Source: Paenalicyclobacillus mengziensis
Lineage (GTDB): Bacteria > Bacillota > Bacilli > Alicyclobacillales > Alicyclobacillaceae
Length of the DNA: 64,000 nt
Assembly: GCF_017298635.1 (NCBI RefSeq)
Contig: NZ_CP071182.1
Span: forward strand, 2,821,001-2,885,000
Direction of reading: 5' to 3'
Part shown: positions 25,648 through 33,380 of the stretch, in pieces
How positions within the stretch are numbered: position 1 is the stretch's first letter
How the letters are laid out: the number at the start of each line of letters is the position of its first letter
Made by a program: the position numbers and the translations under genes
The notes under the pieces: model-generated
The model's input: the letters and a program-made list of their open reading frames with translations, nothing else
Told to the model about the DNA's origin: nothing
Databases searched by the model: none

Positions 25648-26595
25648 ATGAGCTCAATTCTCTCAATGTTCAATATGAAGCAAGAACAAGCGTCAGGACG
25701 TTATCTCCAGCATTCCCGCTTGTGGCCCTGGTTGTCCGGAATGACCTCCATTATTCTTGTGACGGCTATTTGGGGATATAGCAATGTGGTGATGCGGCAG
25801 GGTGAAGGTAGCATCGCGCCCACGGTTTTGATGTGGATGAGGTTCGGTGTGGCTGGGGTTCTGATGCTTCCTGCGCTGATTCGGATCCGCCTGTCCTGGA
25901 AAAACTGGACAATTGGGCTTGCGACTGGATTTCTGCTCGGCATCTCGGTCTTGGCTCAGTGCTGGGCAATGCTTTCCATCCCGGTCGATGAAGTGGCGTT
26001 TATCACAGCGCTATATGTTGTGTTTACGCCACTGGCCATGGCCATTATTCAAAGAACCTCACCGTCGATGCGGATGTGGATGGCCATCCTCTTGAGTTTC
26101 ATCGGCGTGGCTCTGCTTATTGGCAAGCTGACCTTGAATCTGCACGTAGGCGCGTTCTGGGCTCTCGTCGCAGCCATAGGATTGTCAGGTCAAATCATTT
26201 TTACCACTTATCTCGCGAATACACTCTCTTCCATTAAACTGGCAAGCCTTCAGTCTGTGGGTGCAGGACTTACCTTGACAGCAGCAGTGCTTGTGCAAGG
26301 CTATTTTCAGCCTTCTGTGTATCACGGCCTGTTTCATTGGACCGCGACTGAATGGTATTTTATCGGCTTCTTAGCCGTCATGGGCACAGTCGTCGCCGTG
26401 TTCATGCAAGCCTTCGGGCAAGCCCGTATTTCGGCCACCGATGCAGCTCTGGCATTTAACATGGAACCCGTGTGGACCGTTGTGTTCGCGTGGGCCATCC
26501 TGAGGCAGGGCATGTCTGTTGTTCAGGCTGTCGGTGCCGTTTTGATTGTCAGCAGCTTGATGATTGTCTCCACTCCAAAGAAGGGGGTCCAATGA
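25648..26595 (+). CDS. EamA/DMT-family permease
   Basis: A 315-residue drug/metabolite transporter with ten predicted membrane helices in two EamA repeats. The first repeat opens with ILVTAIWGYSNVVMRQGEG and the second near ALVAAIGLSGQIIFTTYLA. Helix 10 is typical (SVVQAVGAVLIVSSLMIV). The start is ATG behind GGGGAGGACC; 37 further in-frame codons upstream look non-coding. It lies 65 bp ahead of the LarA-like gene on the same strand, so the permease may serve uptake or efflux of the acid handled by that enzyme. The substrate is unknown. Confidence 0.9.
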   Translation: MSSILSMFNMKQEQASGRYLQHSRLWPWLSGMTSIILVTAIWGYSNVVMRQGEGSIAPTVLMWMRFGVAGVLMLPALIRIRLSWKNWTIGLATGFLLGISVLAQCWAMLSIPVDEVAFITALYVVFTPLAMAIIQRTSPSMRMWMAILLSFIGVALLIGKLTLNLHVGAFWALVAAIGLSGQIIFTTYLANTLSSIKLASLQSVGAGLTLTAAVLVQGYFQPSVYHGLFHWTATEWYFIGFLAVMGTVVAVFMQAFGQARISATDAALAFNMEPVWTVVFAWAILRQGMSVVQAVGAVLIVSSLMIVSTPKKGVQ

Positions 26596-26660
26596 ACTTA
26601 TAAATTTTGGATAGCTAGAGGCGGACTGTCGTATGGTGATGACGGGCTTAGGGAGGAATT

Positions 26661-27965
26661 GTGGTGGGGATGGAGGTTGTGAATCGGTTACTCACGTCGA
26701 TACCGCTACCGCAGATGGTACCTGTACGACAGCGCTTTGATGACACGCACATCACCGATGTGCCTTCCGCTGTATGGTGGGCTTGTGACCAAGGAGGGGT
26801 TCGATCGCGAATCATGCCTGGTGCACGGGTTGCCATTGGCGTTGGGTCACGCGGCATCGCCAATCTGCCGGTCCTCGTAAAGGCTGTGGTCGATGTCGTC
26901 AAGGCAGTCGGGGCACATCCATTCATCGTACCTGCCATGGGCAGTCACGGTGGGGCTACTGCAGAGGGACAGCAGGCGATGCTTGAACACCTGGGGGTCA
27001 CAGAGTCTCGTGTCGGGGCACCCATTTTATCCACGATGGAAGTCGTCGAGCGAGGCAGGTCGGAGAGTGGTCTGCCCCTCTACGTCGATATGTATGCTGC
27101 TGGGGCAGACGGCATCATCTTGATAAATCGCATCAAACCCCATACGTCTTTTCGCGGACCCATCGAATCTGGCCTGCAGAAGATGATGGTGATTGGTCTC
27201 GGCAAGCAAAAAGGGGCAGATTCTGCCCACGCTCTTGGTTTTGAGCATATGGCGGCCAGACTGAGTGAACTCTCGAACGTTTTCATCGCGAATCTACCAT
27301 TCCTGTTTGGCCTTGCAATTCTCGAGAACGCCTATGACCAAACTGCAAAAGTCGCAACTATCCTGCCTGAGCAACTGCAAGATGAAGAACCGCGGTTATT
27401 GAACGAAGCACGGCAGTTGATGCCGCGAATTTTGTTGAATCCCCTTGATGTGTTGGTTATCGATGAAATTGGGAAGGACATCAGCGGCACAGGAATGGAT
27501 CCGAACATCACCGGCCGTTTTAGCAACGACCTCATCAAGGGTGACCTGACCGTTTCGAGAATCGCGGTGCTCGGCCTAACAGATCGATCGGATGGAAACG
27601 CAACGGGCCTCGGTTTAGCGGATACAACCACGGTCCGCCTAGAGCAGTCCATCGACAGGGGCAAGGGGTATATGAACGCGCTCACTTCGACCTCAATGCC
27701 TGCTGCTAAACTCCCCATGGTTCTTGACACGGATAGGCTTGCAATTCAGGCGTGCATCAAGACGTCGCTCGCACCGGACTTGAAGAATGTTCGAATGGTG
27801 CGCATTCAAAACACGTTGCGGCTTCATCACATCTTTATTTCAACAGCTCTCCTGAACGAGGCGACGGAGCACCGTGGTGTCGAGGTGTTAGGACCACCAC
27901 GTCCGCTTTGTTTTGATGCCTCTGGAAAATTGTGTGACGAGTTTCAATCCGGAACAGACGGATAA
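26661..27965 (+). CDS. LarA-like (DUF2088) lactate-racemase-domain protein
   Basis: A 434-residue protein of the lactate racemase superfamily, whose founding member LarA interconverts 2-hydroxy acids with a nickel-pincer cofactor. Visible are VAIGVGSRGIANLPVLVKAV, VPAMGSHGGATAEGQQAML and INRIKPHTSFRGPIESGLQK. The His residues of SHGG and PHTSF and the Lys after GLQ fall where LarA has metal- and cofactor-binding residues. The N-terminal DDxTRP motif of true LarA is not present, so a different 2-hydroxy acid is likely. No LarB, LarC or LarE genes are nearby. The start is one of two adjacent GTG codons behind GGGAGGA. Confidence 0.85.
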   Translation: MVGMEVVNRLLTSIPLPQMVPVRQRFDDTHITDVPSAVWWACDQGGVRSRIMPGARVAIGVGSRGIANLPVLVKAVVDVVKAVGAHPFIVPAMGSHGGATAEGQQAMLEHLGVTESRVGAPILSTMEVVERGRSESGLPLYVDMYAAGADGIILINRIKPHTSFRGPIESGLQKMMVIGLGKQKGADSAHALGFEHMAARLSELSNVFIANLPFLFGLAILENAYDQTAKVATILPEQLQDEEPRLLNEARQLMPRILLNPLDVLVIDEIGKDISGTGMDPNITGRFSNDLIKGDLTVSRIAVLGLTDRSDGNATGLGLADTTTVRLEQSIDRGKGYMNALTSTSMPAAKLPMVLDTDRLAIQACIKTSLAPDLKNVRMVRIQNTLRLHHIFISTALLNEATEHRGVEVLGPPRPLCFDASGKLCDEFQSGTDG

Positions 27966-28110
27966 GGGAAGTCGGGAGTGGAAGTCGGGTTGCAGGGTTC
28001 GTGGAAGTCGGATGCAGGGTTCAATAGAAGGTGTCTTCGGCGGATGGTTACCGTTGCAAATGGCTCCGAGGTCTGCAGGCTGTAGAGGAACTCTCCACGA
28101 CAAAGTCTGA

Positions 28111-28130
28111 AGGTCCCCATACGGGGACCT
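28111..28130 (+). terminator. Possible terminator behind the LarA-like gene
   Basis: AGGTCCCCAT pairs with ACGGGGACCT, a compact 8-bp GC-rich stem, but no strong T-run follows. The gap from 27966 also contains an imperfect 22-bp tandem duplication (GTGGAAGTCGG...GCAGGGTTC). Confidence 0.5.
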
Positions 28131-28212
28131 GCGTTGTGTGACGTTGGTGCTGTCAAAGATGTGCGCTATCTTGACTGAACAGGTTTCTCCTTGAGACCAA
28201 GTCAGGCTTTTC

Positions 28213-28404
28213 TCACTGTAAACCTTGGTCTTCACTGAGTTCATTTACATGAACTTGGTGGCGTTCATCAGGATTTTTGAGGTGATACACATTCGCCATC
28301 TGTGCCCGTTCATCCACGTTTTGGATGTACACCTGCGTTCCGTTATGTGTAACGCGCGCCATAATTGGAGATGCAGCGATGTCCTTTGCTCTCTTTACGT
28401 CCAT
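28213..28404 (-). CDS. sspH: Small acid-soluble spore protein, H type
   Basis: A 63-residue spore protein of the SspH family, made in the forespore and stored in the spore core. It begins MDVKRAKDIAASP and contains VTHNGTQVYIQNVDE and NVYHLKNPDERHQVHVNEL, matching Bacillus SspH in length and pattern (MDVKRxKxI...VxYxGxPVxIxxxDE). The ribosome binding site is GAGGAGG. A sigma-G-like promoter stands 33 bp upstream of the ATG. It is a lone minus-strand gene between two plus-strand metabolic units, and shows that the organism forms endospores. Confidence 0.9.
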   Translation of the reverse strand: MDVKRAKDIAASPIMARVTHNGTQVYIQNVDERAQMANVYHLKNPDERHQVHVNELSEDQGLQ

Positions 28405-28436
28405 ATGTAAACCTCCTCGAAAGCAGTTGTGCAGTT

Positions 28437-28467
28437 TAGATATGTGCTTAACTCGGTAATTTATACA
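28437..28467 (-). promoter_or_regulatory. Sigma-G-like promoter of sspH
   Basis: On the minus strand TGTATA (28467-28462), 17 bp, then CATATCTA (28444-28437) resembles the forespore consensus TGAATA-17/18-CATACTA. It lies directly upstream of the ribosome binding site of the spore protein gene. Confidence 0.55.
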
Positions 28468-28683
28468 TCATGGGTCATAAACTAGAGGAAGGCCGAGGTT
28501 GAATCATTGATTGATGTAATATAAAACTGAATGAATCGGGCTTTAAAGTGAGTCGGAATTGGTTTTCAAAAGTCAATGGGACGCGGTTCCCTCAAGTTCT
28601 TTTCGTCAAGTCGGCCGTTCTGATTGACTCGTCCTTATTTCTTAGGTGGTTCTTATTAAATCGTTTTCATTAGGAGAGAACAT

Positions 28684-29004
28684 ATGAGTTTAGTTCAAAG
28701 AGCTTTTATCGCTGGTCATGGGAAGTTGCCATCCGGTTCTGCGGCAAAAGCCGCGTATGACACACTGGCATTGGTTGTAGAAATTGAGATGAAACATGCG
28801 GTGATTTTGTCTGTGGAATGCACTTTAGCCACAGAGTTGGGCAGGACTTTCGTGTCCAATCTTCTCCGTGGATGCTCTCTCAAGGACGGTGTTGACGGTA
28901 TGATTGACGATATAAAACTGTCCTATCATGGAGCCGCAAAGGGTGCATTGATCGCAGCTTTGAAAGACCTGGAAACCGAATATGAGCGTCTATCCACGAC
29001 CTGA
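28684..29004 (+). CDS. DUF3870 family protein
   Basis: A 106-residue protein of the DUF3870 family. Recognisable pieces are FIAGHGKLPSGSAAKAAYDT, SVECTLATELGRTFVSNLL and YHGAAKGALIAALKDLETEY. The family has a small alpha/beta fold of unknown function and often occurs beside catabolic genes for organic acids. It starts with ATG behind AGGAGAGAAC. It precedes tcuA on the same strand but is separated from it by a promoter candidate and a terminator, so it may be transcribed alone or read through. Confidence 0.88.
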   Translation: MSLVQRAFIAGHGKLPSGSAAKAAYDTLALVVEIEMKHAVILSVECTLATELGRTFVSNLLRGCSLKDGVDGMIDDIKLSYHGAAKGALIAALKDLETEYERLSTT

Positions 29005-29020
29005 CTTCAGTTTTCTGTTA

Positions 29021-29049
29021 TTGTGAAATATTTAAGAAACATGTAAAAT
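29021..29049 (+). promoter_or_regulatory. Candidate sigma-A promoter of tcuA
   Basis: TTGTGA, exactly 17 bp, TAAAAT. Transcription from it would begin near 29056 and run through the 140-nt leader that contains two hairpins before tcuA. Confidence 0.5.
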
Positions 29050-29091
29050 ACACACAAAGATGAATACACCGTGATGACTGTCATATTTTGA

Positions 29092-29167
29092 GTTGCCCAA
29101 TTTCCGTTGGGCAAGGAATCAGAAATGCACCAGTCGGCCTTGATGGCTGCTGGTGCATTTATTTTTG
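29092..29167 (+). terminator. Leader hairpin plus terminator upstream of tcuA (attenuator candidate)
   Basis: The first hairpin, TTGCCCAA with TTGGGCAA, spans 29093-29115. The second, AAATGCACCAG with CTGGTGCATTT, spans 29123-29160 and is followed by ATTTTTG, a textbook terminator. It ends 33 bp before the tcuA start, downstream of a promoter candidate, so it could control read-through. It could equally terminate the DUF3870 gene. Confidence 0.75.
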
Positions 29168-29199
29168 TCGAAAAAGGTCTGTGATGGAGGGGGGTAAAC

Positions 29200-30600
29200 A
29201 TGGCTCTAAGAACGCTGCAACAGGAATACGACGTGATGGTGGTCGGCGGGGGAAACGCAGCGTTGTCTGCCGCCTTATCAGCTCGGGAGCACGGGGCTCG
29301 AGTCCTTATCGTGGAGCGGGCGCCGAAGTTTTACCGGGGTGGTAATAGCCGGCACACACGGGACTTTCGGATTATGCACGAACGAGCAAATGACTACATG
29401 ATGGGGACCTATGCCGAAGACGAATTTGTCGATGACCTAGCACGGGTTGCAGGCGGAGAAATGAACCAACACCTCGCCCGAATAATCGTCTCCAAATCAG
29501 CAGAATTACCCGAATGGTTGAGCAATCAGGGCATCCGCTGGCAAGCGCCTCTGTCAGGCACACTCCACCTGGCTAGAACAAACATGTTTATGCTCGGCGG
29601 CGGACGGGCCATGATGAATGCCTATTACCAGACGGCGAAGGAGAACGGCGTTGATGTCTGGTATGACTCGTTTGTTGAAGACCTGGTGATTGACGCTGAC
29701 GAATTTAAAGCAGCTCGCGTTCGCCGAGGTGAAGACCTTCTTACCGTCCGCGCCTTATCTGTGGTCCTGGCTTCAGGGGGATTTGAAGCAAACGTCGACT
29801 GGCTCAAGCGGTACTGGGGTCCGGCTGCCGACAATTTTGTCATCCGCGGTACGCCATACAATCAGGGAAACATGATTGAAACCATGCTGAGATACGGTGC
29901 TGAGTCGATTGGCGAACCGGATGCGTTTCATGCTGTGGCGGTTGACGGTCGGGCTCCGCGTTTTGATGGTGGCATCGTCACGCGTCTCGACAGTGTTCCG
30001 TTTGGGATTGTCGTGAATCAAGACGGTTTTCGTTTCTATGACGAGGGTGAGGATTTCTGGCCCAAACGCTACGCCATCTGGGGCGGTCTTATCGCGAGGC
30101 AGCCCGAGCAGGTTGCGTATTCCATCATCGACAGCAAGGCGATGGGAAAATTCATGCCGTCTGTGTTCGATCCGGTGGTCGCCGATACCCTCGCTGACCT
30201 TGCGGACAAGTTAGGGCTAGACCCTGCGCAGGTCATAGAAACGGTAGAGACGTTCAATTGCGCCGTTCGGGCGGGGACTTTTAACCCGGGTGAGCTTGAC
30301 GACTGCCACACGGAGGGGCTGATACCGCCGAAGAGTCACTGGGCTGTGCCCATTAATACTGCGCCGTTTTACGCGTATCCCCTGCGGACTGGCATCACGT
30401 TTACGTACCTTGGTGTGCGTGTGAGTGAGCGAGCCAAGATTCAATTGAAAGATGGACGAGAAGCTGCGAACATGTTTGCTGCTGGAGAAATGGCTGCTGG
30501 AAACGTCCTGCGTCGAGGGTACTTGGCGGGATTTGGCCTGACCATGGGAGCGGTTCTCGGAAGAATTGCTGGGGAGGAAGCGGCCAATGTCACTCGATGA
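29200..30600 (+). CDS. tcuA: FAD-dependent tricarballylate dehydrogenase-like protein
   Basis: A 466-residue flavoprotein of the fumarate reductase/succinate dehydrogenase family, subgroup TcuA, which oxidises tricarballylate to cis-aconitate in Salmonella. The FAD loop is MVVGGGNAALSAALSAREHG. Later blocks are LVVDADEFKAARV-like cap residues, SVVLASGGFEANVDWLKRYW, the active-site region FAGGIVTRLD-like DGGIVTRLDSVPFGIVV, and the C-terminal MFAAGEMAAGNVLRRGYLAG. It starts with ATG behind GATGGAGGGGGG. The stop lies inside the start region of tcuB, an overlap of a few codons. The substrate may be tricarballylate or a related acid. Confidence 0.9.
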   Translation: MALRTLQQEYDVMVVGGGNAALSAALSAREHGARVLIVERAPKFYRGGNSRHTRDFRIMHERANDYMMGTYAEDEFVDDLARVAGGEMNQHLARIIVSKSAELPEWLSNQGIRWQAPLSGTLHLARTNMFMLGGGRAMMNAYYQTAKENGVDVWYDSFVEDLVIDADEFKAARVRRGEDLLTVRALSVVLASGGFEANVDWLKRYWGPAADNFVIRGTPYNQGNMIETMLRYGAESIGEPDAFHAVAVDGRAPRFDGGIVTRLDSVPFGIVVNQDGFRFYDEGEDFWPKRYAIWGGLIARQPEQVAYSIIDSKAMGKFMPSVFDPVVADTLADLADKLGLDPAQVIETVETFNCAVRAGTFNPGELDDCHTEGLIPPKSHWAVPINTAPFYAYPLRTGITFTYLGVRVSERAKIQLKDGREAANMFAAGEMAAGNVLRRGYLAGFGLTMGAVLGRIAGEEAANVTR

Positions 30601-30639
30601 ACGCATGACTAATGCGAAGCGGCCAATGTCACTCGATGA
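30577..30639. repeat. 39-bp-period duplication at the tcuA/tcuB junction
   Basis: A 24-bp sequence (GAAGCGGCCAATGTCACTCG plus ATGA) occurs at 30577-30600 and again at 30616-30639, exactly 39 bp (13 codons) apart. The duplication copies the tcuB start codon and the last codons of tcuA, without the ribosome binding site. Confidence 0.9.
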
Positions 30640-31786
30640 GCTCGTCACAGATGGCAAACGACAAATGCAGGTGTGCAATGCTTGCCGATACTGCGAAGGG
30701 TACTGTGCTGTCTGGCGAGCGATTGAATGGCGGCGGGAATTTTCGGACAAAGACATGGCATACCTTGCGAACCTTTGTCATGACTGCCGCGAATGTGTGT
30801 TTGCTTGTCCATTTACGACTCCGCATGAGTTTGGCATTAATCCGCCAAAACTCTTCAGCGGCTTGCGTGAGGAACTCTATCGAAGGTACGCTTGGCCAAG
30901 TGGCTTAGCGAAAGCACTGGCAGGCAACAAAAGCACCTTTTGGGTTGTCAGTGTCATCTCATTCATCTTATTGCTTGCTGTTGTGATGGGGACAAATGGT
31001 ACCGCTGGCCTATTGAACCACCACACTGGAACTGGTGCATTCTACAAGGTCCTCTCGGAGATGTTCCTAGAGATTACGTTTGGCGCACTCGGGATATGGT
31101 TCGTCGGCGGTTGGGTGATTGGGGCAGCGAGGTATTGGAATGACCTCAAATCACGGACGTCGGCACGGGTGTTGCCGAGAGACGTTCGTCGAGCCACATC
31201 GTACGCCTTGCAATTGCGTTACCTTGGAAAAGAAAGTCAGGAAGAGAATTTTTCTATCAGCAGAAAATGGTTTCATCACGCGGTATTCTACGGATTCTTA
31301 CTCGATTTTGCCTCAACGAGTCTCGCAGCTATCTATTCTCACGTCCTGCATGTGCAAGCCCCCTACCCTGTATATAACCCGGTCGTCCTCCTCGGTATTG
31401 TTGGCGGGGTGGGGATTCTCATCGGTGCGTCAGGACTGCTGTACACCAAGTCAAAGAGCGGCAGTGCGAACTCGGGTGGCAAGGACAACAGCTCTGGAAA
31501 AGCATTTTCCGTGTCATTGCTGCTGGTAGCTGTAACCGGGATGCTCGTCCTGTTATTCCGTGACACAAGCGCCATGGGTGTTATTTTAACGGTACACCTG
31601 AGCACTGTCGCGTCTCTGTTCTTCACGGCGCCTTACTCTAAGTTTGTCCATTTTGTCTATCGCTACTTGGCACTCGTTCGCTATGCACAGGAAGAACGTG
31701 CGGCAGAAGAGGCGGCAAACAAACCAAGGGTTACTCCGGCCGCTGTGAAGCTTCGAGGCAAAATTTCAAAGAGAAATGAAATCTAA
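30587..31786 (+). CDS. tcuB: TcuB-like iron-sulfur membrane protein
   Basis: A ~399-residue membrane protein that in Salmonella passes electrons from reduced TcuA to the quinone pool. The N-terminal ferredoxin-like part has VCNACRYCEGYCAVW and CHDCRECVFACPF, two four-Cys clusters. At least six membrane helices follow from about residue 120. The start overlaps the end of tcuA. The ATG at 30587 has GGGGAGG nine bases upstream. A second possible ATG at 30626 lies in an exact in-frame duplicate of the start region. Neither changes the domains. Confidence 0.9.
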   Translation: MSLDERMTNAKRPMSLDELVTDGKRQMQVCNACRYCEGYCAVWRAIEWRREFSDKDMAYLANLCHDCRECVFACPFTTPHEFGINPPKLFSGLREELYRRYAWPSGLAKALAGNKSTFWVVSVISFILLLAVVMGTNGTAGLLNHHTGTGAFYKVLSEMFLEITFGALGIWFVGGWVIGAARYWNDLKSRTSARVLPRDVRRATSYALQLRYLGKESQEENFSISRKWFHHAVFYGFLLDFASTSLAAIYSHVLHVQAPYPVYNPVVLLGIVGGVGILIGASGLLYTKSKSGSANSGGKDNSSGKAFSVSLLLVAVTGMLVLLFRDTSAMGVILTVHLSTVASLFFTAPYSKFVHFVYRYLALVRYAQEERAAEEAANKPRVTPAAVKLRGKISKRNEI

Positions 31787-31795
31787 CACAAAAGT

Positions 31796-31867
31796 GAGAT
31801 GCAACGCAGCGGCGAGATGAAACCCAGGATTGAGATGCAACGCAGCAGCGAGATGTAACACAGGATT
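31796..31867. repeat. Two 36-bp tandem repeats
   Basis: The 36-bp unit starting GAGATGCAACGCAGC occurs twice in direct tandem with four differences, right behind the tcuB stop. The rest of the 382-bp gap to prpF holds an AT-rich segment, a possible promoter (TTGAAT-18-TTGTAT near 31919) and a terminator hairpin. Confidence 0.85.
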
Positions 31868-32107
31868 AAAAGTACGCATTACAGCGAATTGAAAATAAAG
31901 GTTGAATAAAATCAATGTTTGAATTATTATGAATATCAATAATTGTATGGTCTTGACTCTGATATCAAGGCTTTGCGGTTTCCCTGCAGAGCACAATTGA
32001 TGTCAGGCATGGATTGTCGAACTGAACCGAAGCGGCTAACCAAAGTGAATATGGAAATGTGCTGTTTCGCGTGAGTCGCTAGATGACCTCTAACGAATAA
32101 TCGTGTG

Positions 32108-32147
32108 AAGCCCAGCATAGCTCGATTTGAGCGTGCTGGGCTTTATT
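32108..32147 (+). terminator. Terminator hairpin immediately upstream of prpF (attenuator candidate)
   Basis: AAGCCCAGCA pairs perfectly with TGCTGGGCTT (32134-32143) around a 16-base loop, followed by TATT. It ends 25 bp before the prpF ATG, 320 bp after tcuB. The position suits conditional read-through into prpF, and parallels the hairpin ahead of tcuA. Confidence 0.75.
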
Positions 32148-32168
32148 GCGTTCTCGGGGGTGTACAGC

Positions 32169-33323
32169 ATGGAATGGACAAGTGTACCGTGTTCGATTTA
32201 CCGCGGTGGAACGAGCAAAGGGTTACTGTTGCGTGGGCAAGATTTGCCGCAAGACCCGCAGATTCGGGACCAACTGATTCTATACTTGTTTGGGAGCCCA
32301 GACGCCAAGCAAGTCAACGGCTTAGGGGGAGCCACTCCAACAACCAGTAAACTTGGCATTGTCGAGGCTTCAAAGAGGTCCGATGCGGACGTCGACTATA
32401 CGTTTGGCCAAGTCAGTATCGATACAGCGTTCATCGATTATCGGCCGAATTGTGGCAACGTCTCATCTGCCATTGGGCCGTTTGCACTTGAACAGGGCAT
32501 TGTACGGGCGAACGAAGACGGATGGACAAGTGTCCGCATCTATAACACAAACACGGACTCCATCATTGTTTCGAGGTTCATGGTCAAGGATGGACATTTT
32601 GTCCCAGATGGAGACACAAAGATTCCGGGTGTGCCCGGCACCGGTTCACCCATCTACCTGGACTTCTTTGATGCAGGCGGCAGCGTCACAGGGAAATTGT
32701 TTCCGACTGGGAGCAGACTGGATGAAATAAAGCTGTCCGATGGACGAAAGTTCCACGTGACGGTCATCGATATTGGCAATTTGACGATTCTAATGGATAG
32801 TGACGAACTGTCTTTGCAAGGAATAGAAGTCTCTGAGCAACAGATAGCACATGTACTTCCTACCATGGAACAAGTCCGACAGCATATTGGACGAATGCTC
32901 GAACTGTTTCGCCAAGGGGAAGTTGTCAGTCCGACAACCCATGCATTACCCAAGATTGCTGTAGTGCAATCACCTAAAGATTATAAATCTTCTGATGAAA
33001 CGTATATTCAAAGCAAGGATTACGACATTGCGGCTCGCGTCCTCACCATGGGCCGATTGCACCCGACGTACGCTGTGACTGGCGGAATGGCACTTACTGT
33101 CTCGTCAAAATTTAGCGGGACAATAAGCCATTATAAATCTTCTGTTTCTTCTAGGGATTCTAAGAACCTTAGGATTGGTCACCCGGCTGGAATCTTGGAG
33201 ATGCAAGCTGAGGTCACTGAGCACCCTCTGGCTCAAGTCTCCCGTGTGACGTTGATTCGAACTGCGAGGCCCTTGATTACTGGTCTGGCCTCGGTGCCGG
33301 TGTTTAGGGAGGTGGTCTCTTAG
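32169..33323 (+). CDS. prpF: PrpF-family isomerase
   Basis: A 384-residue protein of the PrpF family (diaminopimelate-epimerase-like fold), which isomerises double bonds in substituted aconitates such as 2-methylaconitate or 4-oxalomesaconate. The N-terminus has PCSIYRGGTSKGLLLRGQDL, the hallmark of the family. Further blocks are NGLGGATPTTSKLGIV, YRPNCGNVSSAIGPFALEQG with the catalytic Cys, and VTGGMALTVSS. The start is ATG behind GGGGGTG; codons further upstream would run through a terminator hairpin. Clustering with TcuA/TcuB suggests an aconitate-type intermediate is moved between isomers here. Confidence 0.92.
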   Translation: MEWTSVPCSIYRGGTSKGLLLRGQDLPQDPQIRDQLILYLFGSPDAKQVNGLGGATPTTSKLGIVEASKRSDADVDYTFGQVSIDTAFIDYRPNCGNVSSAIGPFALEQGIVRANEDGWTSVRIYNTNTDSIIVSRFMVKDGHFVPDGDTKIPGVPGTGSPIYLDFFDAGGSVTGKLFPTGSRLDEIKLSDGRKFHVTVIDIGNLTILMDSDELSLQGIEVSEQQIAHVLPTMEQVRQHIGRMLELFRQGEVVSPTTHALPKIAVVQSPKDYKSSDETYIQSKDYDIAARVLTMGRLHPTYAVTGGMALTVSSKFSGTISHYKSSVSSRDSKNLRIGHPAGILEMQAEVTEHPLAQVSRVTLIRTARPLITGLASVPVFREVVS

Positions 33324-33380
33324 GCCTATTCACCCGTCAAAGATGTATACGCTTGCAAAAATGATTTAGGGGGAAAGGGA

